A DNA stretch of 64,000 nt, from positions 62,001-126,000 of the forward strand of contig CAWBSY010000011.1 in NCBI GenBank assembly GCA_963791575.1, given 5' to 3'. This stretch comes from JAOAPG01 sp963791575 (GTDB lineage: Bacteria; Acidobacteriota; Terriglobia; Terriglobales; Acidobacteriaceae). Positions 17,218-25,100 of the stretch are shown here, in pieces; within the stretch, counting starts at the first letter, position 1, and every line of letters starts with the position of its first letter. The notes under the pieces were generated by a model that ran no database searches, was not told where the DNA came from, and was given only the letters and a program-made list of their open reading frames with translations. A program made the translations under genes and the position numbers.

Positions 17218-18216
17218 ATGGCAAAGAAAGGTATTCTCGAACGCCTGAAAGAAGGACCGGTCCTCGGGGATGGCGGATATCTACTGGAACTGGAAAAGCG
17301 GGGATGGGTACGCGCGGGTCCGTTTACTCCAGAGGTGGCGCTGATGAATCCTAGCGCGCTGCGCGAACTGCACGTGGAGTTTCGTGAGGCCGGCGCGGAT
17401 GTGCTGCAGGCACTGACCTTCTACGCAAGCCGAGACAAGCTGGCGACCGTGGGGCTCGAAAATAAGATTGAAGATCTCAATCGAGCGGCGGTGAAAATCG
17501 CGCGCGAAGTGGCTGGAGACAAATGCTTGGTCGCGGGCAACTTAAGTCTTACGTGGATGTACGAACCGGGAAGTCCGGCAGCGGCGGATCGAGTTCGCAA
17601 AACTTTCGACGAGCAACTCGCGGTTCAAGTTGACGAAGGCGTGGACTTCATTATCGGCGAGACGTTTTCTTTTTTGGGCGAAGCGCTGATTGCGGTCGAG
17701 CGAGCAAAGAAAACCGGCCTCCCAGCCATGGTGACGATTTGCTTTGAGAACACCGATGAAACGGCAGATGGCAAATCGGCTGCGGAATCCGCGAAGGCGT
17801 TGCTCGACGCCGGGGCGGATATCGTTGGCATGAACTGCTTGCGTTCGCCGGAGCACACGCTTGGTCCAATGGAAGAGATGCGGAAAGCAGTTGACGGATA
17901 CCTCGCCTGTCAGCCGGTGGCGTATCGTACGCCGAAAGACAAGCCTGATTTCACCAGCTTGCCAGAATTTCCGCTAGGGCTCGATCCTCTGCAACTCACG
18001 CGCAAAGAAATGGGTGATTATGCGCTGCGCGCAAAAGAGATAGGAATCAACTACATCGGTTCATGCTGCGGATCGGTCGCGATCCATGTACGAGAGATGG
18101 CGAGAGTATTAGGCAAGTTGGGGGACGACACTCGCGTCTGGAAAAAGGGCGGTGAGAAACCCATGTCTGCCTATGAATACTACGGACATGATGAAACGCC
18201 CTTAGCGACCAAATAA
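17218..18216 (+). CDS. Homocysteine S-methyltransferase family protein (betaine-homocysteine methyltransferase-like)
   Basis: 332-residue zinc-dependent methyltransferase. Conserved elements: GPVLGDGGYLLELEKRGWV at the start, zinc ligands in VGMNCLRSPE and GSCCGS near the C-terminus, and VDFIIGETFSFLGEALIAV. Family members transfer methyl from betaine, S-methylmethionine or dimethylsulfonioacetate to homocysteine, giving methionine. The neighbouring flavoprotein and Rieske genes suggest a betaine donor. The start is the ATG at 17218, with AAGGAG 6 bases upstream; the frame extends to 17188, overlapping the previous stop. A terminator follows at 18227. Confidence 0.9.
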   Translation: MAKKGILERLKEGPVLGDGGYLLELEKRGWVRAGPFTPEVALMNPSALRELHVEFREAGADVLQALTFYASRDKLATVGLENKIEDLNRAAVKIAREVAGDKCLVAGNLSLTWMYEPGSPAAADRVRKTFDEQLAVQVDEGVDFIIGETFSFLGEALIAVERAKKTGLPAMVTICFENTDETADGKSAAESAKALLDAGADIVGMNCLRSPEHTLGPMEEMRKAVDGYLACQPVAYRTPKDKPDFTSLPEFPLGLDPLQLTRKEMGDYALRAKEIGINYIGSCCGSVAIHVREMARVLGKLGDDTRVWKKGGEKPMSAYEYYGHDETPLATK

Positions 18217-18226
18217 CATATTCGCG

Positions 18227-18262
18227 AGGCTTCGTTTTCGAAGACGAAGCCTTCTGGTTTTT
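18227..18262 (+). terminator. Rho-independent terminator
   Basis: Stem AGGCTTCGT (18227-18235) with ACGAAGCCT (18244-18252), followed by TCTGGTTTTT. It ends the FAD/FAD/BHMT operon and lies between converging transcripts. Confidence 0.75.
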
Positions 18263-18287
18263 GGGAGTCCGAATTAGCGCAAGCGCT

Positions 18288-18863
18288 TCAGGGCGTCACC
18301 GTCCCTGTCGTCAGATAATTCTGTGCAGGAACGCCGAAGGCGTCCGCCACGCGATTGAAGAATGCAAACATCGCAGTGATATAGACTGCTTCCGAAATCT
18401 GGTCTTCTGTCCAACCCACCTGTCTTAGCTTCTCCACGTCTTCGACCGTTGAACGGTAAGCCGCTTCGGTGATCAGTCTCACATAATTCATTAATGCAAG
18501 CTCCGCAGGGGTAAGTCCGGCTTGTTCGAGCTTGCCTTCAACAACCGCCGCGACGCATTGATCATTGGCTCCCTGAGCACGCAGGAAGTAAGCATGGCTG
18601 TCCAGTCAATACGGACACCGGTTCAGGTAAGACACATAGCTGGCAATCAGTTCTTTGTGACGCCGAGTGAGGTGGCCTTCAGAGAAATGGATAGTGTTTG
18701 AGAACTCGACTACCTGACGCAAGAAGTCGGGACGTGCGCCGAAGCATTTGATAATACCTGGTAGTTGCGTGCGCCCGGATCCTTTCCGCCAGAAGTCATA
18801 AGCTTCTGCAGTTGCGCCGGTCGCGTCGGCATCTTCGGTAATTCTGATTTTGGTTTCGGACAT
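18288..18863 (-). CDS. AhpD-like (carboxymuconolactone decarboxylase fold) putative selenoprotein, in-frame UGA = Sec86
   Basis: One continuous 191-codon frame from ATG 18863 to 18288, interrupted only by TGA at 18608-18606. Read through, the motif is E71-X11-C83-P-Y-U86-X3-H90, exactly the AhpD redox signature EX11CX2CX3H with selenocysteine in the second Cys position, the nucleophile in characterised AhpD. Downstream family sequence (LDSHAYFLRAQGA, QAGLTPAELALMNYVRLITE, VGWTEDQISEAVYITAMFAFFNRVADAFG) is in the same frame. Conventional gene callers would split it into two hypothetical ORFs. A SECIS-like hairpin lies 17 bases after the UGA. Likely a peroxide- or thiol-redox enzyme. Follows the CRTAC1-type gene by 73 bases on the same strand. 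The alternative is a TGC/TGT-to-TGA sequence error or a nonsense mutation. Confidence 0.85.
18569..18588 (-). promoter_or_regulatory. Putative bacterial SECIS element
   Basis: Read on the minus strand: 7-bp stem CTTCCTG/CAGGGAG (one U-G pair) closing a 6-base loop CGTGCT. The stem begins 18 bases and the loop 25 bases after the UGA, inside the usual window for SelB recruitment, and G is the second loop base as in the bSECIS consensus. Confidence 0.72.
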
Positions 18864-18936
18864 GTGAATTCGGTGGAGCTTTAAATTGTGAAGTAAGTTA
18901 GTCGGAAGAATCAATTCTTGCAATAACAGCAAAATA

Positions 18937-20634
18937 CTAGAAGCCGTCCAGCGGGGTGATCCCCTTGGATTCGGTACATCTATAGCATCGGCCGGCAGCG
19001 AGGTTTTTGTACTCTTCGGTTCGACCGCTCGGCCATTGCAGGACTACACGATCGATTTTGTCCCGCTTCCCTAGTCCGAAGGTGACGGGCAGTTCGGATT
19101 GAGAGAGATAGCTCGAGCCACTTTTGACTAGGCGTGATTGACTCGACCCAGCGTGGAAAATCTGCACCGATGCGCCGATTGCATCTCGATTCGATTTCGT
19201 TCCAATCAGGTGGAAACGGATGCTGTGATTTTCGGCGACTTGATCGTTGCGATAGAGGTATGCAGGACCGTTGTTGGTGGTGATCAGAATGTCGGCATCA
19301 CCGTCACGATCAAAGTCTCCATAGGCAAGACCACGGCCCACCTTGGGCTGACTAAATCCTTCGCCGGCTTCGCTCCCTGCTTCTCTGAAAATTCCCTTGC
19401 CATCATTCAAGAAAAGCTGCGGTGGTTGCGCGTAACCAACATTGCGGACATTGCGCACGGTATCGTCAATGTGGCCATTCACCGCGATCAGATCGAGTGC
19501 TCCGTTTAAGTCCGCATCCACGAATACGCAGCCGAATCCCAGCGTGTTTTTCGATGCGAGCCCGACGCCACTCTGCATCGCCACATCGACGTAGTTACCG
19601 CCAGAGGCTCGGTACAAGCCAATCATCTCGTTGTCAAAATTGGTGATGGCGACGCCCGGACTGCCAGAGCCATCGAAATCGGCGACGTCCACTCCCATGC
19701 CAGCGCGTGCCTTGCCCTCGGCGCTAAACGCTAATCCGGCTTCCACCGCAACGTCCTTGAAAGTTCCGTTGCGCTGGTTGCGGTACAGCTTGTTTGGCTG
19801 AGTGTCGTTCGCCACCAGCAGATCGGGCCAGCCGTCTTTATCATCGTCGAGCATTGCGACGCCAAGAGATTTCGAACTGCTATCGAAGATGCCGCTGGTC
19901 GCAGTCATGTCTTCAAATGTTCCATTCCCACGATTTCGAAATAGCCAACACGTCGCTCCGCGATAGGCTTCCGGCGTGCAGTATGATTTGTGTTTCCCAT
20001 CTAAGCTGCAGAACACATCATGTTCAGGTGACCACTTGACGTAGTTGCAAACGAATAGGTCGAGGAGGCCATCGCGGTCGTAATCAAACCATAAGGCAGA
20101 CGTGCTGAATCCCAGCCGGTCACCGAATCCACTCGATTTTGTGACATCGATGAAAGTCCCTTTCCCCGTATTTTTGAACAGGCGATTCTGCCCCACGCAG
20201 GTGACAAGAATGTCGGGGTATCCGTCATTGTTGTAGTCCCCGACTGCTACGCCCATCCCGTACATTTCAACATCGAGGCCGGCCGAGTGGGTGACATCGG
20301 TGAACGTACCATTGCGGTTGTTGCGATATAGATGAAGAGTGGTTCGGGATCGCGTGTGCCCGGGCCAATCCATGCTATTGATCAGGAGAATGTCTTGCCA
20401 ACCGTCGCCGTCGTAGTCGAGGAATGCACACCCAGAGCCAAGGGTTTCCGGCAAGAACTTGCCTCCGTAAGCTCCGCTGTTATGCCGGAACTGAATTCCG
20501 GCCGATGCGGTAACGTCCACAAAACGAAATCCGAGAGGCGAGGACTGAGCAGCCGCCGCGGCAGAAAGGACTCTAGAAAGCGGAACTGCCGCGGACGCAA
20601 TCCCTATTCTTCTTAGAAAAGAGCGGCGATTCAA
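18937..20634 (-). CDS. CRTAC1-type FG-GAP/VCBS repeat protein with ASPIC/UnbV domain, Tat-exported
   Basis: 565 residues. A twin-arginine signal is clear (NRRSFLRRIG, then an Ala-rich hydrophobic stretch to AAAAAQ). The body is a run of FG-GAP/VCBS blades, each with a calcium-binding-like DxDxDG loop (LDYDGDGWQD, GDYNNDGYPD, FDYDRDGLLD, LDDDKDGWPD, VDADLNGALD, GDFDRDGDAD), consistent with a beta-propeller. The C-terminal ASPIC/UnbV segment carries VVLQWPSGRTEEYKNL. Probably periplasmic or extracellular; the partner is unknown. Its start overlaps the response regulator stop by 4 bases, placing it in a sensor-regulator operon with the selenoprotein gene behind it. Confidence 0.88.
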   Translation of the reverse strand: MNRRSFLRRIGIASAAVPLSRVLSAAAAAQSSPLGFRFVDVTASAGIQFRHNSGAYGGKFLPETLGSGCAFLDYDGDGWQDILLINSMDWPGHTRSRTTLHLYRNNRNGTFTDVTHSAGLDVEMYGMGVAVGDYNNDGYPDILVTCVGQNRLFKNTGKGTFIDVTKSSGFGDRLGFSTSALWFDYDRDGLLDLFVCNYVKWSPEHDVFCSLDGKHKSYCTPEAYRGATCWLFRNRGNGTFEDMTATSGIFDSSSKSLGVAMLDDDKDGWPDLLVANDTQPNKLYRNQRNGTFKDVAVEAGLAFSAEGKARAGMGVDVADFDGSGSPGVAITNFDNEMIGLYRASGGNYVDVAMQSGVGLASKNTLGFGCVFVDADLNGALDLIAVNGHIDDTVRNVRNVGYAQPPQLFLNDGKGIFREAGSEAGEGFSQPKVGRGLAYGDFDRDGDADILITTNNGPAYLYRNDQVAENHSIRFHLIGTKSNRDAIGASVQIFHAGSSQSRLVKSGSSYLSQSELPVTFGLGKRDKIDRVVLQWPSGRTEEYKNLAAGRCYRCTESKGITPLDGF

Positions 20635-21260
20635 GGCAGGTTCACCAATCCATGACGGATTGCATAGGTAACCAATTCCGCCGTCTTGTGAATTCCAAGT
20701 GCGTCCATGATATTGGCGCGATGCACTCCGACCGTATTAGGACTAAGTTCCAGCTCCGACGCAATTTCTTTGTTCGATTTGCCTGCGCAGATCATCTGAA
20801 GAATCTGCAGCTCACGAGTCGTGAGCCCGGTGTTGCGCTCACCTTTCAAGGTTTGTTGCCCTGACAATTGGGCATCAACGACGGTCTCGCCAGCTACGAT
20901 GCGGCGAATCGCATCCCCAAGTTCCAGGTCCAAAGCATTTTTCAAAACGTATCCGCGCGCGCCAGCGTTAAGAGCTTGGCTTACCCACGTATCCTCGGCA
21001 TGCATGCTCAACATCAACACCAAGGTATTAGGATGGCTTGCAAGGATTTTGCGAGTGGTTTCGAGACCGTTGATCCCAGGCAGCGCGCAATCCATAACAA
21101 CAACCTGAGGACGCAGCTTACTTGCCTGCTGAATAGCTTCTTCCCCACTGCTTGCTTCTCCGGTAACCTCGATGTCGGCCTCATCTTCGAGAATGCGACG
21201 GAAGCCACGCCGGACCAGGCTGTGATCATCGACGAGAAGGACTGAAATTTTATGAGCCAT
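20631..21260 (-). CDS. NarL/FixJ-family response regulator
   Basis: 209 residues. The receiver domain begins ISVLLVDDHSLVRRGFRRIL, with the phospho-acceptor Asp in VVVMDCALPGING and the Lys in GYVLKNA. The LuxR-type HTH is TGLTTRELQILQMICAGKSNKEIASELELSPNTVGVHRANIM. Six bases downstream of the histidine kinase and overlapping the next gene by 4 bases, so it is the cognate regulator of that kinase. The target promoters are unknown. Confidence 0.93.
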   Translation of the reverse strand: MAHKISVLLVDDHSLVRRGFRRILEDEADIEVTGEASSGEEAIQQASKLRPQVVVMDCALPGINGLETTRKILASHPNTLVLMLSMHAEDTWVSQALNAGARGYVLKNALDLELGDAIRRIVAGETVVDAQLSGQQTLKGERNTGLTTRELQILQMICAGKSNKEIASELELSPNTVGVHRANIMDALGIHKTAELVTYAIRHGLVNLP

Positions 21261-21266
21261 GGGATT

Positions 21267-22631
21267 CTAAGTCTCTCTGGGAACTGTCAGTCGCACAAGC
21301 GTTCCGCCGGATGACGGTTGCAAAAATTCAACCTTGCCACCTAACAACTCAGCCCGCTCCCGGATGGCAACCAATCCAATTCCCGGCTTAGCTGGCTGGG
21401 GCACAAAACCCGAACCATGATCTTCGACTTCCACTTGCAAACTGTCCACCTGAAAATACAGCCGAACCCAGGCTTCCTTCCTGCCCGAATGACGGATGAC
21501 ATTATTCAATGCCTCCTGGACGACGCGATACACGTGAATCGCGGAGCGTCCATCCACTCGAAACGGAGTTCCAATCTTTTCATAGTTCAGGTCGATTTCC
21601 GACTGCTTTCTCACGGTCGGAAGATACCAATCAAGAGTGGCTTCTAATCCAACTTCATCGAGCATCACGGGATGTAGTGCCTGCGATAGACTGCGAACTT
21701 TATTCAGTGTTGTTTGGGCGATCTCACGCACTTCGAGTAACTCCTCGCGAAGTTTGGAATCCTCCGGCAGCTGATTTCTTGCCCGGCCAAGCATTAATCC
21801 CATTGCGGTCAGGATCTGCCCGAACTCATCGTGCAATTCCCGGGAAATGTAGCGTAACGTAGATTCTTGAGTGGAGATTAGTTTCTGAGCGAGATCGCTC
21901 CGCTGTTCTGATAGTGCGCCAACTCGAGCAAATAAGCGGCGATTTGAGCGGATCACGTAGAAACTTGTAAACAGGATAGCCGCCAAGGTCGCGGTCAAAA
22001 ACAAGTAGACCTGGCGCTGAACACGATCATAGATTTCTTTTATGCGCGCTCCTGCCTGCTCCTCGCTCTCGTTGTTTTGCACCAGCAAGCGTGCCACTGC
22101 GGTGCTTAGAGCCGCTTGCCTGGCTTGCAATGAAAGCCGAATCTGGGCGCGTGCTTCTTTGTCTTGGCCTTCTCGAGCCAACGCAAAGATGCGATCCGCT
22201 GCATCCCAGAATTGCGCCAGCCTGCTGCCTAGGTATTCTTCCTGTTCAGCCGTGCGGCTCGCCGCTGCGTATTGTTCTTCCTGGCGGATGGCATCGTCGA
22301 GATCGGTGCGCATGCGCTGAAATTGTGCCGACCACGCTGTGAGTGGATAAGGCTCATCGTTGTCGAGCATGTCGCGCATGGCGAGCGCCAACGAATTCAA
22401 TTCATTTTGAACTCGCAAAAGCTGGAGGGAATCTTTGCGGTTGCGGTCGGCCAGGTTGTTCTGCAACTCGCGCAAACCATTGATCTGCCGACTTATGTAC
22501 CACGAATATGCAACTACACCAACGAGAGTAACAATCAGTCCTACCAAGAGACCTGATGTTGGGGACCGGGACGAAGAGAGCTGCACGTGGCAAGAATATA
22601 ACGAGGTTGGCCCAATTTCCAATGAGCTCAC
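21267..22631 (-). CDS. Membrane sensor histidine kinase (HisKA_3/NarX-type)
   Basis: 454 residues. TM1 is near 28-49 (GLLVGLIVTLVGVVAYSWYI); a helical periplasmic sensor of about 150 residues follows, and TM2 is near 208-226 (VYLFLTATLAAILFTSFYVI). The HisKA_3 box is YISRELHDEFGQILTAMGL. The HATPase has N-box ALNNVIRHSGRKEAWVRLY, G1 VEDHGSGF and GIGLVAIRERAELLGG. The sensor looks like a four-helix or CHASE3-like bundle rather than a ligand pocket. The start is a GTG at 22631 with no obvious Shine-Dalgarno; the true start may lie inside the first 25 residues. Confidence 0.9.
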   Translation of the reverse strand: MSSLEIGPTSLYSCHVQLSSSRSPTSGLLVGLIVTLVGVVAYSWYISRQINGLRELQNNLADRNRKDSLQLLRVQNELNSLALAMRDMLDNDEPYPLTAWSAQFQRMRTDLDDAIRQEEQYAAASRTAEQEEYLGSRLAQFWDAADRIFALAREGQDKEARAQIRLSLQARQAALSTAVARLLVQNNESEEQAGARIKEIYDRVQRQVYLFLTATLAAILFTSFYVIRSNRRLFARVGALSEQRSDLAQKLISTQESTLRYISRELHDEFGQILTAMGLMLGRARNQLPEDSKLREELLEVREIAQTTLNKVRSLSQALHPVMLDEVGLEATLDWYLPTVRKQSEIDLNYEKIGTPFRVDGRSAIHVYRVVQEALNNVIRHSGRKEAWVRLYFQVDSLQVEVEDHGSGFVPQPAKPGIGLVAIRERAELLGGKVEFLQPSSGGTLVRLTVPRET

Positions 22632-22672
22632 GATTTCTAATTAGCGAGCATTGTTGTACTCTTCCAGAGCCT

Positions 22673-24142
22673 ATGAACAACTCGCAACGACACTTTGATC
22701 TGAAGGCTTCCGCAAAACAGACCATGCTCGAACATGGCTTCGAACCTGACTTTTCATCGCAGGTGCAAGAGCAACTGGCACAGCTCACGAAGAACCCTCC
22801 ACGTACAGCGCAGAGCGCTGATATTCGTGATTTGCGGAATCTGCTCTGGTCGTCTATCGACAACGATACGTCTCGGGATCTCGATCAGGTCGAAGTTGCA
22901 GAGCAATTGCCCGATGGTCGAACCAAGATCATGATTGGCATTGCGGACGTCGATGCGTTCGTTCCTAAAGCTTCAGCCATTGATGATCATGCAGCCAAAC
23001 AGACGACCAGCGTTTACACTGGCGTACAAATCTTCCCCATGTTGCCGGAACAACTCTCAACCGGCACGACCTCCTTGCTTCCGGATGTCGATCGGCTATG
23101 TGTTGTGATCGAGTTCGTAGTTGACGGTGAAGGTCAAGTCAGCGGAAGCACTCTGTGTCGCGCAATCGTTCGCAACAAAGCACAACTGACCTACAACGCC
23201 ATAGGTGCGTGGTTGGAAGGCACGGGGCCAGCTCCGGACAAAGTGGCAGCGTCCGTCGAATTGCAATCGCAGCTCAAGCTCCAGGATCAAATTGCACAGA
23301 CTTTGAAGCGCGAGCGCTACCGGCGTGGCGCGCTGAATATTGAGACGACTGAAGTCCATCCTGTAATTGTCAAGGATCAGATCGTCGATCTCGCAAGACA
23401 GCAGAAGAATCGCGCAACGGATTTAATCGAAGATTTCATGATCGCAGCTAATGGCGTAGTGGCGCGAACGCTTCAGCAAAAAAATGTTTCTTCGATCCGT
23501 CGGATTGTAAAGACACCTAAGCGCTGGGACCGCATTGTCGAATTGGCGGCACAGTCAGGCGGGCATCTTCCCGTAGATCCTGATTCGAAAGCGCTGAGCG
23601 ATTTTATGACGGAGCGCAAGGCCGCCGACCCCGATCACTTCGCTGATCTCTCATTGGCAATTATCAAGTTAATGGGACCGGGTGAGTACGTACTTGAACG
23701 CCCAGGAGACCCTGAGCAAGGACACTTCGGGTTGGCAGTGCAGGATTACACGCATTCCACTGCACCGAACCGTCGATTTGCCGATCTCGTGACCCAAAGA
23801 CTGATCAAAGCCGTACTCGCGAAGCAGCCGGCCCTGTATGGAGATTCCGAGCTCGCCTCCATAGCTAACAATTGCACTCTAAAGGAGGACGCCGCGCGAA
23901 AAGTCGAGCGCGAGATGGCGAAACGAATTGCTGCGATTGCAATGAGCAACAAAATCGGCCAGACATTCGATGCCATTGTTACAGGTGTGACTCCGAAGGG
24001 AACCTTTGTTCGCGTGCTGCAGCCTCACGCCGAAGGATTACTAGCAGAGGGCCAACAAGGAGTCGATGTCGGCGACAAGCTTCAAGTAAAGCTAATTAGC
24101 ACGAATGTGGCGCGCGGATTTATTGATTTTGCGCGAGCCTAA
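22673..24142 (+). CDS. RNB-domain exoribonuclease (RNase II/R family, short form)
   Basis: 489 residues from the ATG at 22673. The RNB active-site Asp cluster is in SSIDNDTSRDLDQVEVAEQL, followed by IGIADVDAFVPK and DYTHSTAPNRRFADLVTQRL, both hallmark RNB blocks. The C-terminal S1-type domain begins GQTFDAIVTGVTPKGTFVRV. It lacks the N-terminal cold-shock domains and basic tail of full-length RNase R, so it is a compact hydrolytic 3'-5' exonuclease. Divergent from the histidine kinase with a 41-base gap, and convergent with egtD, whose stop is only 4 bases away. Confidence 0.9.
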   Translation: MNNSQRHFDLKASAKQTMLEHGFEPDFSSQVQEQLAQLTKNPPRTAQSADIRDLRNLLWSSIDNDTSRDLDQVEVAEQLPDGRTKIMIGIADVDAFVPKASAIDDHAAKQTTSVYTGVQIFPMLPEQLSTGTTSLLPDVDRLCVVIEFVVDGEGQVSGSTLCRAIVRNKAQLTYNAIGAWLEGTGPAPDKVAASVELQSQLKLQDQIAQTLKRERYRRGALNIETTEVHPVIVKDQIVDLARQQKNRATDLIEDFMIAANGVVARTLQQKNVSSIRRIVKTPKRWDRIVELAAQSGGHLPVDPDSKALSDFMTERKAADPDHFADLSLAIIKLMGPGEYVLERPGDPEQGHFGLAVQDYTHSTAPNRRFADLVTQRLIKAVLAKQPALYGDSELASIANNCTLKEDAARKVEREMAKRIAAIAMSNKIGQTFDAIVTGVTPKGTFVRVLQPHAEGLLAEGQQGVDVGDKLQVKLISTNVARGFIDFARA

Positions 24143-24146
24143 GCAC

Positions 24147-25100
24147 CTACACCCGCGCCAGATGTAGAGCAAACCACTGTTTCTGGTCGAACCAGGTCTT
24201 TTCCAGCGAGAACCCTGACGCGCTCAACATCTCATTCACTATCGGCATCGTGTATTTGTAGCTGTTCTCGGTGTGAATACGCTCTCCCGCCTTAAATTTC
24301 ACCGCTAATTGAATCAGCTTCAAGTCGACGGTTTGAGCTTGAATACTTTCCAGATGCATTTCCATTCGCGATGCAGACGCATTCCAACAGGCGATATGGC
24401 GGAACGCATCCAGATCAAAATTCGCGCCCAGCTCCCGATTCAACCTGCTTAAGATATTCTTATTGAATTCCGCTGTCACTCCTTGGGCATCATCGTAAGC
24501 AGGCACCAGGATTTCCGGACTCTTCACCAGATCCGTTCCCAGCAACAAAGCGTCTCCGGATGCAAGCTCGTTGCGAACGCTTTCCAGCATCTCGACGGCA
24601 GCCGGAGGATCGAAATTACCGATGCTGGAGCCGAGATACAATACCAATCGCCGTCCGGGGATACTGCGTAAAAAATCGAACCCTTCACTGAAATCAACCA
24701 CCATGGGACGAACAAAACTCTGAGGCACTTCCGCCCTCACTCGATCTCTAGCTTCCCTGACCGCCACTCGTGAAATATCGACCGGCACATAATCGACGCG
24801 CATTTGGCGCGCGGCCACAGCCTTCAAGAGCGTACAAGTCTTTGCCGCCGTGCCTGCTCCTAACTCGACAATGGCAAGACCAGTGCCTGCAGATCTAGCA
24901 ATCTCCGCAGAGTGCTCTTGCAGGATTTCAAGCTCCGTACGCGTTGGATAGTACTCAGGCAATTCAGTAATTGCCTCAAAAAGCTCCGATCCCCGGGCAT
25001 CGTAAAACAGTTTGGTCGGCAACGTTTTTGGAGAGCTGGTCAACCCACGCTCCACGTCGACTGCATACTGCGGTACCGCGATTATTTCGCGTGCGATCAT
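24147..25100 (-). CDS. egtD: L-histidine N-alpha-methyltransferase EgtD
   Basis: Makes hercynine (N-alpha-trimethylhistidine) from His and three SAM. The diagnostic block FYDARGSELFEAITELPEYYPTRTE is near residues 32-57, and the SAM site is IVELGAGTAAKTCTLL, then VPVDISRVAV and LYLGSSIGNFDPP. C-terminal RIHTENSYKYTMPIV matches the His-binding region. 317 residues, intact. The start overlaps the egtB stop by 4 bases. This is half of a minimal two-gene ergothioneine operon. Confidence 0.95.
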   Translation of the reverse strand: MIAREIIAVPQYAVDVERGLTSSPKTLPTKLFYDARGSELFEAITELPEYYPTRTELEILQEHSAEIARSAGTGLAIVELGAGTAAKTCTLLKAVAARQMRVDYVPVDISRVAVREARDRVRAEVPQSFVRPMVVDFSEGFDFLRSIPGRRLVLYLGSSIGNFDPPAAVEMLESVRNELASGDALLLGTDLVKSPEILVPAYDDAQGVTAEFNKNILSRLNRELGANFDLDAFRHIACWNASASRMEMHLESIQAQTVDLKLIQLAVKFKAGERIHTENSYKYTMPIVNEMLSASGFSLEKTWFDQKQWFALHLARV

